Source: Exophiala sp. HKRS030
Lineage: Eukaryota > Ascomycota > Eurotiomycetes > Chaetothyriales > Herpotrichiellaceae
Assembly: GCA_023897205.1 (NCBI GenBank)
Contig: JAHWDD010000002.1
Coordinates: forward strand, 434,001 to 498,000
Direction: 5' to 3'
DNA length: 64,000 nt
A program made the translations under genes and the position numbers. Positions 23,814 through 35,664 of the stretch are shown here, one piece after another. The notes beneath the pieces were generated by a model that ran no database searches, was not told where the DNA came from, and was given only the letters and a program-made list of their open reading frames with translations. Positions within the stretch are counted from its first letter, which is position 1. Each line of letters opens with the position of its first letter.

Positions 23814-25064
23814 TCAGAGATCGTCCTCCCTCACCAGCACGGATCGATTCAGGTCCTTGGGAGACGCACTCGGCACCCCCGCGAGGTGCAACGTCAACTC
23901 GAGGTCTCCCGACAGCGACTTCAGCACGTGGCTCACCCCTTCCTCTCCCCCGAGGGCGAGGCCGTAGACGTACGGCCGACCTATGAGGCACATCTTCGCT
24001 CCCAGCGCCATTGCCTTTGCGACGTCCGCGCCCGCCCTGACGCCCGAGTCGAAGAGGACGTCGAGTTTCGACCCGACGGCGTCGACGATTTTCGGTAGAA
24101 CGCCGAGCGACGAGTTACCTCCATCAGTCTGTCGGCCACCGTGGTTGCTCACCACGATGCCCTGGACGCCGATCTCGACGGCCTTTTGGGCGTCGGCGAC
24201 GGTCTGGATCCCCTTCAGGATGATGGGGCCGTCAAAGTGCTCCTGGAGGAACTTGACGTCGTCCCAGCCGTGGCTGAAGCCGGGGAAGACGGTGCGGGTC
24301 CACTCGGCGGCGGCGGCCCCGAGGTTTTCTTCCACCTCGACGTTGTGTCTCTTCTTGAACTGCGCGCGAAACACCGGGTCCGTAAAACCGACGGCCACGC
24401 CGATCTGGTCACTCCGGAGGAACGGATTGTAGCCGTTGTCCATGTCGGACGGGCGCCAGCCGAGGATGTACGTGTCGAGCGTTACGACGAGGGCGGAGAA
24501 GCCATTCTGCTTGGCGCGCCGCAGAATAGACACGGTGATGTCGTTGTGCTCGTTCGAAGGCCAGTAAAGTTGATACCACCGGGCGCCGTCGCCGTTGGCC
24601 GCGGCGACGTCTTCGATCGACGTACTGCTCGCCGTCGACATGATGTAGGGTACACGCTCTCGCGCCGCGGCGCGAGCCGTGGCGATTTCCCCGTCCGGGT
24701 TGAAGATCTTCTGGACGCCTACCGGCGCGATGGCGATAGGAAATGGAAACTTGCGGCCCACGACCTCCGTCGACAGATCCGGAAACGTGTTCGTCGCGAC
24801 CAGCCGACGAGGTACGATACTCCATTTCTCGAATGCGGCGCGGTTCTTGCGTGCGGTCTCTCCGGTCCCCGCGTTGCCCACGACATACCCTTTGCTCTCG
24901 ACCGAAAGACGTTCCGCCGCCAGAGATTCCCAGTCTAGCGACTTGAAGGTGAAGGGTGATCGTTGGTACTTGAGACCCTTTTGGTAGATGGCTGCCTGGT
25001 AGCTCGTGGGGTCTTGATCGACGTGCTCTGTCATATGCGGACGGGTGTGGGTGTTGGACGCCAT
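23814..25064 (-). CDS. FMN-dependent 2-hydroxyacid dehydrogenase/oxidase (lactate monooxygenase-like)
   Basis: Single exon, 416 residues, the usual size for this TIM-barrel flavoenzyme family. FMN and active-site motifs are in order: IAPVG (112-116), WYQLYW (163-168), TLDTYILGWR (195-204), the FMN-contacting Lys in ILKGI (Lys284), the catalytic base in SNHGGRQ (His308, with Arg311), DSGVRAG (339-345) and GRPYVYG (362-368). The reaction is oxidation of an L-2-hydroxy acid via FMN; the YQLYW variant and overall layout resemble the lactate 2-monooxygenase-like fungal branch rather than cytochrome b2, since there is no N-terminal heme domain. No signal peptide or canonical peroxisomal tripeptide (it ends EDDL), so probably cytosolic. 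The gene is clearly more GC-rich than its flanks. Physiological substrate unknown. Confidence 0.92.
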   Translation of the reverse strand: MASNTHTRPHMTEHVDQDPTSYQAAIYQKGLKYQRSPFTFKSLDWESLAAERLSVESKGYVVGNAGTGETARKNRAAFEKWSIVPRRLVATNTFPDLSTEVVGRKFPFPIAIAPVGVQKIFNPDGEIATARAAARERVPYIMSTASSTSIEDVAAANGDGARWYQLYWPSNEHNDITVSILRRAKQNGFSALVVTLDTYILGWRPSDMDNGYNPFLRSDQIGVAVGFTDPVFRAQFKKRHNVEVEENLGAAAAEWTRTVFPGFSHGWDDVKFLQEHFDGPIILKGIQTVADAQKAVEIGVQGIVVSNHGGRQTDGGNSSLGVLPKIVDAVGSKLDVLFDSGVRAGADVAKAMALGAKMCLIGRPYVYGLALGGEEGVSHVLKSLSGDLELTLHLAGVPSASPKDLNRSVLVREDDL

Positions 25065-26221
25065 TTCCAGGAGATCGCAATCGTAATATGTTGCAGAAAA
25101 CTTCCGACGATAGACTCGGTACTAAACTTACAGTGAGTGAAGACGCTTGGTTGGGCGTGATCAACTACTCAAGGCCTTGGCTGGTTGTATCCTTCCCATG
25201 ACTAGCATAGGGTACATATGTACTATATATACCTACCATCCTGGACAGCAAAGACCTCAGTGCCACGCAACCTCGAACGTCATTGTGTCGTTGATCCGAT
25301 CCACTCCAGTATGTTCTGTGCAAGCCTTACGTAGATGAAAATGCTGGAGCAGACTAGATGAATCACATATTGGTTGTGTTACACTGATAATGGTCCGGAG
25401 GATTGGGACACTCCGGGAGCGAAAGTCTGGCATCACATCAAGGGAGGTACACAACGAATAGTTCCGGCTAGAAAGCCGCCGTATCAGTATCAAAATCTCC
25501 TTCCGCAGATCCGAGAAACAAAAAATTCTATTGAGAACTAAGTTCTTCGAATTCAGGGTCTTTTACATGCCGTACAAAAATAGTTGTGGCAATTGTGACA
25601 TGTGAAATGCGTACGGAGCACTGATTGACGTCTCTCGATCGGGTGCTGAGATTAGCGCTCGTCATACGCCGTAAGAACCGAGTGCTTCAGATGCCGGGAA
25701 AACAAGGCTGAGATTTCGAAAGTGCAGAGAGAACAAGGCTGAGATGGTTATCCGCATGACGGATGTCGGCGCACTTTCCAATTCGAATTGTTAGTTGTGT
25801 GGAAGCCGCAGCTAGACAAAGGACTGCGGGATGATGTCGTTGTCGCTGTCACTACTGGAAACACACACGTTATCGGGTCTCCAGTTTCATTTGCATATCG
25901 CGGTAGATTACCTTATGTTGATGCACCCCGAAGCCCTTCCATGATTACCACCACTTCGACTCACTACAAACCTAGCTACCTACAGTATGTTCTGAGAATG
26001 AGCTTTGGACATGACTAGATTCTTCTACACTGTTGTGTCTGGTTGGCAATAGGCTAGCAGTCCCCTCCCTACACAATTTCTAGAACGCAATTCCACCGGC
26101 AGAACCATCCTCACCAGTCGCATTCCCGATCCCCAAGATTTTTTTTGTTTTTTTGTATAGCCTTGGAATCGGCGTAAACAACTTTCTTTTACCTTGTTCT
26201 TAGTACGAGTCCTTACGAAGC
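25065..26221. other. Intergenic: divergent promoter region
   Basis: 1.16 kb between the FMN enzyme gene and the GGCT-like gene, transcribed apart. No gene recognised. Confidence 0.55.
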
Positions 26222-26981
26222 ATGGCCGACTCAGATACACACACGGCCTTTTTCTACGGTACGTTCATGCGTCTAGATACCTAGACACGCACGCATCCTT
26301 TCACTGAGACATGAAACACCTGACATTGCATCTATCCCTCCTACCACAGGCACGTTGATGGCCCCCGGCGTTCTTCACCGCGTGATCAATGGAACACACA
26401 ACCCTTCCGAATCGCAGGCCTCTCGTCTGACGGTCCGTCCTGCCCTGTTGAAATCCTACACGCGCCATCGCGTCCGTAACGCGGACTACCCTGCCATATT
26501 GCCTTCGCCCGGCGACAGTGTATCGACGACGGCCGCGTGTGTCCGTGGTAGCCTCGTGACGGGCCTGACGTCCGCCGACCTCTACAGACTCGACATCTTC
26601 GAAGGGGATCAGTACGTCCGACGCCAAGTCCGGGTGCAGGTCCTAAAGGACGTTGGGCTCGACGAGATGGCTCCCACGGACTCCTCCGCGCATGTCCTTG
26701 AAAAAGATGTCGAGGCCGAAACGTACGTGTGGGACGAGGGGGAAGATACCCTCGAGCCGAAAGAATGGGACTTCGAGGAGTTCAAGCGGGACAAGATGAA
26801 GGCTTGGATGGGTATGGCGCAGGGTGAAGGGGTAGATGTAGACGAGGGGTTTGCCGATGTGGACCGCGCCGTGGCGGAGCAGGAAAAGGCACGTCAAGGG
26901 CAAGGACAGAATCATGATCCTATGGGAGGACGAGGTGCGAATGGGCATATCACGAGACAATTGAAAGAGGCAGCCGTATAG
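26222..26981 (+). CDS. AIG2-like / gamma-glutamylcyclotransferase-fold protein
   Basis: Exons 26222-26258 and 26350-26981; 669 nt, 222 residues. The intron splits the glycine of the FYGTLM signature (residues about 11-16), the substrate-loop motif of the GGCT/AIG2 fold, which supports the splice sites. The fold continues with PALLKSYTRHRV, YPAILPSPGDSV, a GSLVTGL segment and DIFEGDQYVRRQV; the Glu of FEG is at the usual position of the general base. A charged, probably disordered tail rich in Asp, Glu and Gln follows from about 145. The reaction in characterised relatives is cleavage of gamma-glutamyl amines or peptides to pyroglutamate; the substrate here is not evident. Similar fungal proteins are often annotated only as AIG2-like. 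Convergent with the septin gene, 255 bases away. Confidence 0.88.
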
Positions 26982-27236
26982 AACATTACTTTTGTGAGAG
27001 AAAAATTTGTTGGATTGCTACTCTCGGTGGCCACCCTCGAAATGAAAGATAGAGCCAAACTTCGACATTAGAAAAAAGGTATTTCGTAGCCACTGCTTGC
27101 TAATCACAAACCGCTTGATGCTCCTGTACACCTCCCACGACAATTTTCAGTCTGTATGAGACACAGAGAACTACCCGAGTCCATTGTCCCAACGGGAAAC
27201 ATCGCCCAGAGCTTTTCAAGTCAATCAACCAAAACT

Positions 27237-28491
27237 TTAGCGACGTCCATGGCTTCGGACTGCACTGCCTTGCATCTGTTCGAGTTCTTGTTCCAACTGC
27301 TTGATAGCGGCGTGAGTTGATTCCAAGTCCTTGTTCAGGCGATCTCTCTCTGCGATCAGCTTCTGTTCCCAAGCCCTGAATCTCTGTTCTTCCACCTTGA
27401 CTTGTTCCGTGAATCGCTTCCGGAGAGCTTCCTCTTCTTCCTTGAACTTGGGATTGTCCAGTTTTCTTGGTCTGGCCTCGCCGAACTTCCGCGTCTCCAT
27501 TTGCTGAGCACGGTAGGCTTCATAGTGATTCTCTTCGGTAGTGTGGATCAGATCAAGCATGTGGGTGCGAATCAAGATAGAGCGAAGCTTCTTGAAGTCA
27601 CAGTGTTCTTCGTTCTCAACCTCAGCGACACCCCAGGCATACTGTCGACCTTTCACAATCCGACCATCGGTCGTTTTGACATCCTTCTCGCTACCAATCA
27701 CTGCAAATGGCATAGCGGCCATTAAAGCACGCGCATGCTGTGCAGCAGCCTCATCATCGTCCTCAACTGGAGGCTGGTAAATCTTGATGCCTTGCGCTTC
27801 AATAACGGCTCGGACCCTCTGCTTGAAGCGCGCGAGGTCGGCAGGAGAGAGGGTATCGGCCTTAGCAATGACAGGGATCAAGTTGACACGGGTGCACAGC
27901 CGCTTCATGACTTCGATGTCCAGAGGCTTCAAGGTATGTCCTGTAGGACGAATGAAGTAAAGACAGGCATGGACACGGAGATCAATCTTATCTTGTCGGC
28001 GAGGTTGCTGCTCTTGCAGCATGTATGATTCGTGCTGATCGTCAAGGAACTCGATGATGGGCATCCAGGAGTCTCGGTTGTTGACATAGTCGCCGAATCC
28101 AGGTGTGTCAATTACGGTCAAGCGCACTGTTTCAGTCAGCACCATGATCGTACAGAAGATCAAGCAAATATACCCTTGAAGAATTTCTCTTCTAATTCTG
28201 CCTTTGTGATCTCAATCTCGACCGTCTTGTCGACCTGCTTAGCATGTCGTCTCTTGTGGTCTTGGTAGTTTTTAATGGTTGTTGAGAAGAGAGTGTTGAT
28301 GAAGGTGGTCTTTCCCAAGCCTGATTCTCCCGCAACCTGATTCTGAGTCAGTTACACTCTTCTTGGCATGAGGAGAGTATTACCATGATCGTGAAAGCAG
28401 CTCCTCTCTTCGCGACAATCTTGTGTCGCTGGTTGGGCAGATTCGCAATGCCAATGGGCGAGGCGGCGGATTCTGCAGGTGGAGGTGCCAT
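27237..28491 (-). CDS. cdc12: Septin, Cdc12/AspC type
   Basis: Exons 28491-28384, 28336-28174 and 28126-27237; 1161 nt, 386 residues. The first intron lies just before the P-loop and the second splits the Val codon of KVRLTVIDTPG. GTPase motifs: G1 GESGLGKTT (39-47), G3 DTPG (97-100), G4 AKAD (178-181), and the septin unique element in the HTTEENHYEAYR region. A C-terminal coiled coil spans about 325-376. The N-terminus carries the IGIANLPNQRHKI segment typical of Cdc12/AspC rather than of the other septin groups. It polymerises with other septins into filaments at septa, hyphal tips and branch sites. The longest open frame alone misses the N-terminus, because introns separate the start and P-loop. 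Head-to-head with pwp2. Confidence 0.96.
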
Positions 28492-28852
28492 GGTGACTTG
28501 TTCAATTCAGACTGTAGGCGATGAGACCGCGATGAAAGCAACAAGGAGATAAATTCGAGGAGAAGATGATGGAGAGTTGCTGGACTAGTAGAAGATACTA
28601 CTCGGTTGAATAAATTAGGGGTCGTTGCACTTTCCTCACAAAAATCGCAGGCAAGTTGAAAGTCGGTGGCCCCTGAAACTGGCTCTTTGGGATCGATCAA
28701 GACCAAGTACTCCCCCCAGACTCGCCTAACCAGAGAACGTTAGCGCCGGAGTATGTCGCCTTTTTCTCCGACAACTTTTTTCTACGCCGCAGTTGATCTT
28801 GTGCATGAGGGCATGAACAGTGCGACAATTTTGTTTCAGACATAATGAGACC
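28492..28852. promoter_or_regulatory. Short bidirectional promoter region between septin and pwp2
   Basis: 361 bases separate the two ATG codons of divergently transcribed genes, so both core promoters and leaders must share it. No individual element is assigned. Confidence 0.6.
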
Positions 28853-31557
28853 ATGAAGACGGACTTTCGAGTAAGTGTCTTGATTGGAGGTGGTATGCCA
28901 CGGAAGCGCTGACAAGTCAACAGTTTTCCAATCTCTTGGGCACCATATATGGCCGAGGGAATCTTGTCTTCACACCAGATGGCAATTCTCTGTTGTCGCC
29001 CGTGGGCAACAGAGTCTCGGTATTCAATCTGACAAAGTATGTATTTGTCTGGGCTGTAACAGAGCAGAATATTGATCTTCATTCCCATAGAAACACCAGC
29101 TACACCCTCCCTTTCGCTCATCGCAAGAACATCGTCCATCTAGACCTGACTCCAGACGGAAACCTACTTCTAACCATTGACGAAGATGGTCGAGCGATTC
29201 TGTCGATCCTGCCGAGGCGACTCGCCATATACCACTTCTCCTTCAAGACTCCTGTCACGGCCCTAGCCTTTTCCCCCGATGGGCGGCATTTTGTCGTCGG
29301 ACTAGGAAGAAAAATACAAGCGTGGAGGACTCCCTCGACACCAAGCAGCGATGCCGCCGGGGATCTCGAATTTGCGCCGTTTATCCTTCACCGCGAGTAC
29401 GGTGGGCATTTCGATGTAGTGAGGCATCTTAGCTGGTCAGGAGATTCGCGCTTCTTCCTGAGTACCTCAAAGGACCTGACCGCGCGAGTATGGAGTCTGG
29501 ACCCTGAGGAAGGCTTCGAACCCACAGTGCTCTCTGGACATAGGCAACAAGTGAGAAACGTGTGGTTCTCGGCCGACCAGGAGAGTATTTTTACTGTCAG
29601 CGAGGATGGTGCTCTCTTCCGATGGGGCTTCGTTCCTAGACCGCAGTCGGATGGCGAGGAGCCCACAGAGTATGCAGACGAGAGATGGCGCATTGTGCAG
29701 AGGGACTATTTCATGCAAAATGCAAAACTAAAATGCGCTTCCTATCACCCCTCAACCAACCTGCTAACAGTTTGTTTCGACAACGGTCTATTCTCCTTGT
29801 ATGAGATCCCATCCTTCTCCAACATCCACAGCCTTTCTATGGCATCTTCTCCCATCTCTGCGGTGGCTGTCAACAAGTCCGGTGAATGGCTGGCACTGGC
29901 ATCATCCAAGACTGGTCAACTCCTGGTTTGGGAGCACGCATCAGAATCCAACATTCTGAAACAGTCTTCACATTTGGATTCGCTTACGACCTTGTCATAT
30001 TCTCCTGATTCAACTCGAATTATCACAGGGGCTGATGATGGCCTTATCAAAATTTGGGACATCTCCTCTGGCTTTCATATTGCAACATTTACCGAGCACA
30101 CCTCAGCAGTCACAGCTTCAGTATACTCAAAACGAGGCAATATTCTTTTCACGTCCTCTCTAGACGGTTCTGTCCGTGCCTGGGACATGCTAAGGTATCG
30201 AAATTTCCGAACCTTTACAGCCCCAACACGACTTCCTTTCTCTTGCCTAGCAATCGACCCGTCTGCTGAGGTCGTCTGTGCAGCATCCCACGACTCCTTC
30301 GACATCCACCTTTGGTCAGTACAGACTGGTGCTCTTCTCGATCAACTTTCTGGCCACGAAGGCCCAATCTCTACACTGGCTTTTACTCCAGATGGACGCT
30401 ATTTGGTATCAGGGTCATGGGACCATACTATTCGCGTCTGGTCCATCTTTGATAGGTCACAAACATCAGAAGTCTTACAACTGACGTCTGATCTGTTGTG
30501 CATCGCCATTCGCCCAGACTCCGCTCAAATTGCTGCGTCAACTCTGGATGGCTCACTCACTTTCTGGAGTCTGAGTACGTCGATACAAGAGTCCGGGCTC
30601 GATGGGCGGCGGGATGTGAGTGGCGGTCGTACCTTGACATCTCGGAGAACCGCAGCCTCGACACCTGGGACCAAATCTTTCAACACAATCACGTATTCTG
30701 CGGATGGAAGCTGCTTGCTTGCTGCAGGGAACAGCAAATACATCTGTCTTTATTCAGTCACAACTCTTACTCTCATCAAAAAATTTACAGTCTCCGTCAA
30801 TTTGAGTCTCGACGGGACTCAAGAGTTCCTCAACTCTGCTGCCATAATGTCGAATGGTCTTCCGCAAGATATGATAGATACTGAAGGCGAAGCAAGTGAT
30901 CTCGAGGATCGTATTGACAAGAGCTTGCCAGGAGTCAAGAGAGGAAAGGACGCTACAGCCAGAACTCTCCGAACGGAAGTCAGGGTTACCAGCATCGAAT
31001 TCGCGCCGACTGGCAGGAGCTTTTGTGCAGCGAGTACTGAAGGACTACTCATCTACAGTCTCGATAGTGCTGGCATGGACGACTTTGACCCATTCGACCT
31101 CGATATCGATGTTACTCCGCAGAACATTCGAGCGCTCATAAGCCAGACAGAACCAGACTATCTAAAGGCACTGATTATGGCGTTCAGATTAAACGATCGA
31201 CCCCTTCTGAGAAAGGTTTACGAGTCTGTACCCTTTGAAGCCATATCACTCTTGGTTCGTGAACTTCCTAGGGTATACCTTGGTCGACTATTGATGCTTT
31301 TGGCCCAGCAAATGGAGACCAGGCCTCATCTTGAATTCACTCTGAGGTGGATTGGAGAAGTATTGAGCGTTCATGGACGCTACGTCAAGGAAAGACAAGG
31401 TGAATTTGGAAGTGAACTTCGCGCGCTGTTACGCGGAGTAGATGGTGTTGGCAGAACTGTACGAACGCTTAGCGAACGAAATGCGTTTGAGATCGAATTT
31501 TTGTGCCAGCAGCCACCTGTGCAAAACGACTCCACCGGTGGCTTGCTTACTACGTAG
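28853..31557 (+). CDS. pwp2: Pwp2/Utp1, U3 snoRNP (UtpB) WD-repeat protein
   Basis: Exons 28853-28870, 28924-29036 and 29091-31557; 2598 nt, 865 residues. The first exon codes only six residues (MKTDFR) and is joined by a GTAAGT intron to the conserved FSNLLGTIY start, which is why the ATG at 28853 is chosen. Some 12-14 WD units follow, forming two beta-propellers (for example SFLST-type SKDLTARVW, GADDGLIKIWD, SSLDGSVRAWD, GSWDHTIRVWS). The C-terminal 150 residues match the Utp12/Pwp2 C-terminal domain, with the ALIMAFRLND and LLMLLAQQME segments. Known role: with Utp6, 12, 13, 18 and 21, Pwp2 builds the UtpB subcomplex of the nucleolar SSU processome for 18S rRNA maturation. Essential in yeast. 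Confidence 0.95.
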
Positions 31558-32076
31558 GTAGAAGAGATAGACCAAAGGTATTGGACTATCCTACGCAACG
31601 AGTCTAGGCGCTGTTTTGGCGCGGGCGTGAAACATAAGGCCAAATGGCAGCAAATATGATCGATCAATGGGGGAGATCGTTGAATGGTATCTGTACTCTA
31701 CATTCCTGACTCCGTCGTGTTGTCGGTCATGGGCTGTATGCTTAAACATAATCTACGGTAGAGTACATAAGACGGAACCGTGATCATTAATTTTTTGTTC
31801 AGTACTCCATACCGCCTCTCAACCATTTGCACGGGCAATGTCTTCTTCTTTATTGATTGGAGCCTTTGAAGGGAGGTGAGGACAAGTTGGTAGTTGCTGT
31901 TTGATGGGTGTTTTTAAACAGTTGTACTGCGAGACTGGCTCTTCGACCTCCTTCATCTCTGCTTCTGAATTTCGGCCGAGACCTGGACGTCAAAAGAACA
32001 TATGCGAGGTGATAAAAGAAGCTACTGCTTCAAGTTCGGTCTCCACGCTTGAGCTCAGTGGTCTTGCAAGTGATTC
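31558..32076. other. Intergenic between pwp2 and the methyltransferase gene
   Basis: 519 bases, AT-rich in the first half. No gene recognised; the next gene could have an undetected short 5' exon here. Confidence 0.5.
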
Positions 32077-33990
32077 ATGTGTCCAATGTCTGTGGAAGGG
32101 CAGTTTCCGTCACCAAACCGCCGCGGGCTTCCCCTGCACGATGTTTGGAAGTCAGAGGATGAATATGTTGAATCTCTTCTCTCCTTTGCCACAGGCTCAG
32201 ATCTCTTCCGGAATCTTTGCGGCGGTGTACATATTCTGGACTTCCTCACTCGGGAGCCAGACTTGTATACCTATGTGTTGCCACAAGAATGGCGCAATTG
32301 GTTTGAACGGGTAACAATCGACGAAGTGTTAGATCTTCTCATGCGTGCAGACCTCTCAAAATTTGAGAGCGATGGCAATCAAACAGAGTCTACCGATACC
32401 CCTCCACGGTCTTTGTTGGAATACGTCGATACGATCCGCAGACACAGTCTTCAGCGAACCTTTCACCCGGTATCAGAACACATCGCTGATATGCCACGAC
32501 ATATCGCGGTTGGCATGAAAACCAAGAAGGCCCATGAAGTCACCAATTTTGCCGCTTATGTAGGTAGTCTGTCTGCAGAGGTCTCAGAACGACTCGGAGA
32601 ACCTGTCTCTGTTGTCGACTTTGGTTCAGGCCAAAACTACCTCGGCAGGACCCTTGCAACGCCTCCTTACAACCAGCATATCATTGCAATCGAAAAACGC
32701 CACCATAATATTGTTGGTGCTAGAGGTATGGATGTTCATGCAAAGCTGGCTAAGAAGGAGAAGGTCATGCGTAACAAGAAAGACTACAAACGCCAACTTG
32801 CCATGAACAACGGTATGCCTACTCCACCACCAGAGCAAGCAAAATTTCAACTTGATCCGATACTTGATGCGAGCCTCGCCGAACCTAACGTCACATATAA
32901 ACTATCCGGCCCTGGCAAGGGGTCAATGACCTACATCGAACACGACGTTCAAGACGGGTATCTTGAGGACATCCTCACTTCTACCACACTAGACATGAAT
33001 GCGAAACCCTCTGATGACACTAAAACCACCGAGAACGACGCTATAACTGACAAGGTCGAGACTATCCATTGCTGCGACCTCGACCGTTCCGTTCATTCCA
33101 ATCGTAATCTCACTCCCGATTTCAAACCAAAAGCAATGGTCGTATCTCTCCACTCCTGCGGTAACCTCTCTCACCACGGCTTGCGTTCTCTGATCCTCAA
33201 CCCTTCAGTCGCCGCCACAGCCATCATAGGATGTTGCTACAATCTCCTTACTGAACGCCTCGGTCCAGCAACCTACAAACTCCCACGACTCCGGCCCAAC
33301 CACCCCCGACTCGAGGCCACCGGCAACGCGCACGACCCTCACGGCTTCCCAATGTCCCGGACACTCGAGACCTTCCCACACGCCGACGGCGGTGGTGTTG
33401 GTGTCAAGTTAAACATCACGGCACGCATGATGGCAGTTCAAGCACCGTACAACTGGGGTCCAGACGACTGCGAGGCATTTTTCCGTCGCCACTTCTACCG
33501 CACCCTCCTTCAGAGGATTCTTCTCGATGTGGGTGTGGTTAAACAATGCGATGACCCTGCGCACGCAGCCGCAGGAGGGAGCATAACCGGCCGAGACGAA
33601 AGCGGTACGCCGCTGATTGTCGGTTCGCTGCGGAAACAATGCTTTACAAGTTTCAAGGCGTATGTTCACGGAGCGCTGGCGAAGCTGACACAGGATCCGG
33701 TCGACGGTGCGATGATCGCCGAACGCACAAAGGGCGTGACTGATGAGATCATTGACCAGTATGAACGCGATTGGGGTTATGCGAAGAAACATCTCGCCAT
33801 CATCTGGAGTCTGATGGCGTTCAGCGCCGGGGTGGTTGAAAGTATCATCGTCACGGATCGGTGGCTGTACCTCAGAGAGCAGCCTTGTGTGGAAGATTGC
33901 TGGGTTGACATCGTGTTTGATTACAAGCACAGTCCAAGAAACTTTGTCGTTGTGGGAATCAAGAAGCAAGAAGGTGAGGAGGAATCTTGA
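32077..33990 (+). CDS. METTL25/RRNAD1-like SAM methyltransferase
   Basis: Single exon, 637 residues. The N-terminal part has the family block WKSEDEYVESLLSF, CGGVHILDFL and an LPQEWRNWF segment. SAM-binding motif I is VVDFGSGQNYLGR (about 179-191), followed by AIEKRHHNI, which places the acidic residue of motif II. After a charged insert come VVSLHSCGNLSHHGLRSL and GCCYNLLTER, the late motifs of Methyltransf_32-type enzymes, then a C-terminal LEDCWVDIVFD-like end. Human METTL25B (RRNAD1) and METTL25 are the named relatives. Recent work on METTL25 relatives points to ribosomal protein arginine as a substrate, but I infer no specific substrate here. Start codon uncertain: ATG at 32077 or 32086, or an upstream exon. 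Probably cytosolic or nuclear. Confidence 0.88.
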   Translation: MCPMSVEGQFPSPNRRGLPLHDVWKSEDEYVESLLSFATGSDLFRNLCGGVHILDFLTREPDLYTYVLPQEWRNWFERVTIDEVLDLLMRADLSKFESDGNQTESTDTPPRSLLEYVDTIRRHSLQRTFHPVSEHIADMPRHIAVGMKTKKAHEVTNFAAYVGSLSAEVSERLGEPVSVVDFGSGQNYLGRTLATPPYNQHIIAIEKRHHNIVGARGMDVHAKLAKKEKVMRNKKDYKRQLAMNNGMPTPPPEQAKFQLDPILDASLAEPNVTYKLSGPGKGSMTYIEHDVQDGYLEDILTSTTLDMNAKPSDDTKTTENDAITDKVETIHCCDLDRSVHSNRNLTPDFKPKAMVVSLHSCGNLSHHGLRSLILNPSVAATAIIGCCYNLLTERLGPATYKLPRLRPNHPRLEATGNAHDPHGFPMSRTLETFPHADGGGVGVKLNITARMMAVQAPYNWGPDDCEAFFRRHFYRTLLQRILLDVGVVKQCDDPAHAAAGGSITGRDESGTPLIVGSLRKQCFTSFKAYVHGALAKLTQDPVDGAMIAERTKGVTDEIIDQYERDWGYAKKHLAIIWSLMAFSAGVVESIIVTDRWLYLREQPCVEDCWVDIVFDYKHSPRNFVVVGIKKQEGEEES

Positions 33991-34288
33991 CCAAGTTTTA
34001 AGTCTTGGGAGTATCTATTTCCTCCCATTCATCTATGAGCTTCAGTCTGAATTTCTTGCACCTTCGGGCATGTGGGAATATTGTCCCGATTACCAGCAGC
34101 CGATTCATCGTAAGATTTCTACCAGGCGGACAAAACTTATTTCGAAAGGACAGTCAATAAAGCTGGTCGGATTGTTCAGTTTCTATCATGACCTATTTCT
34201 GATCAGACCTAGTAACTCAAGATGAGGGTTCTAAACTTCAGCGCTATCTGTCGACAGATCCAAAATCCAGATGTTGACAAGGTTATAC

Positions 34289-35664
34289 TCACAGCTTGTT
34301 AGCTGTCGCCAGCGGCGTTACACCTTCGAGGAAGCCGCCCTGAACGACAGCCGTTATCAATTGGTTCGCGATAGCAGTTGGCGGTGGTAATCTCAGATTG
34401 CCCTCCTTATATTCTTTCGGAGCGTCTTCACCCAGCCCACTGGTGCCGTTCTTCAACGCCTCCTGAATCTCTTCCAAACTGAACCACTTTGCCATCTCCA
34501 ACTCTGGGTCGTGTTCAAGCTTGATCTCCTCGTCTTCGGGGCTTGCCACCTGTGCGATGGCACCGATCATGAGGTTGGCAGGGTATGGCCAGGGTTGCGT
34601 AGAGTGTATCAACACCCGGGACAAGATAACACCACTTTCTTCCCAGACTTCTCTGCGCACAGCGTCCTCAACACTTTCAGCGGGCTCGATAAATCCCGCT
34701 AACGTCGAGAACCAATACGGAGGCCATCGTTTCTGGCGGCCGAGGAGCAATCGCTTGCTGTCATGACTAAGGACCGCCACTATAATAGTCGGATCAGTTC
34801 GGGGGAATGTGAGGTTCGACAGTGTCGTGCGAGTCGAACAGGCATCTCTTTCTGGTGGGTTTCTGGCTTTGTCCTTTGGCGGGCATACTCGTTTACCCCC
34901 AGCATGTACGGAAAGCGTCTTGTGTCCACAGGTGCCGCAGTAAGTATTGCGAAAGTTCCAATCAAGATAATGTCGTCCTTGAGCGTACTCAGCGGCTAAA
35001 GAGCAAGGTCAGCACAATAACCTGATCGCAACCAAATAAAAAAGTAGATCTGTAGAGACTCACCAACGTCAGCAGGGAAACTCATGGCTCTCATTCCCTC
35101 GCTGAATTTCAGCCCTGACGCCAAAAACTTTTCGTTCAGTTCGTTTGCCTCCTTTTCGTACGTCGGCTTTGGCGTAATATCGATCGCCCAATGCGGAGCC
35201 CCGCAGAAATGTCTGAAATTCAAGCCATCCTTCACACTCTCGTCGACACCTAAGAAAACCAACTGCGGCGTGTCCACCCGGGAGTCAAAGTCCTCCAATG
35301 TTTCTTTCTCCGATTTCTCAAACGGGTTCGAAGGGACGAGGGACTTGATATCGTCATAAGTGGCATAATGAATCTCGGTGGGTGACTTGATCAGAGGAGA
35401 CAAGGTCTTGAACACCAAGAACTTCGTGGTAGGGTGCGCGAACGCTTTTGCAAGGAATTCGTAATCTTCTCTAAGGAATGACAGTCTATTCAAAGGCGAG
35501 CCTGTAAGGGGTGTTTTAGTGGTCATCGCTCCGCTGGCAAAGATTCTGGGTCCAACATTACCTCCAAAATAGTTGGTGACCTCTTTACCGAACTTGCGAC
35601 CCAACGCAGAATCGCGGTCCAGATGGGCGGGATGTGGTAGCTCCGGTTGCGGTGGAGGAGCCAT
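34289..35664 (-). CDS. npy1: NADH pyrophosphatase (Nudix hydrolase, Npy1/NudC type)
   Basis: Exons 35664-35064 and 34995-34289; 1308 nt, 435 residues. Just after the intron lie two Cys pairs (TYCGTCGH and, further on, CPP...DAC), the zinc ribbon of the NudC family. The Nudix box is complete (GFIEPAE...REVWEESGV), and is followed by the TQPWPYPANLM array specific to NADH pyrophosphatases. Reaction: hydrolysis of NAD(P)H to NMNH and AMP. The C-terminus is NKL, a plausible non-canonical peroxisomal signal; yeast Npy1 is peroxisomal. An in-frame upstream ATG at 35793 would add a basic, Cys/Arg/Ser-rich leader resembling a mitochondrial presequence. The stop codon overlaps a GTGAGT donor; removing 34248-34292 would still give Leu-stop. 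Divergent from the NAD synthetase gene. Confidence 0.93.

Noticed and set aside
24141..24938. Plus-strand frame of 265 codons
   Set aside because: Antisense shadow of the FMN enzyme gene, which carries every catalytic motif.
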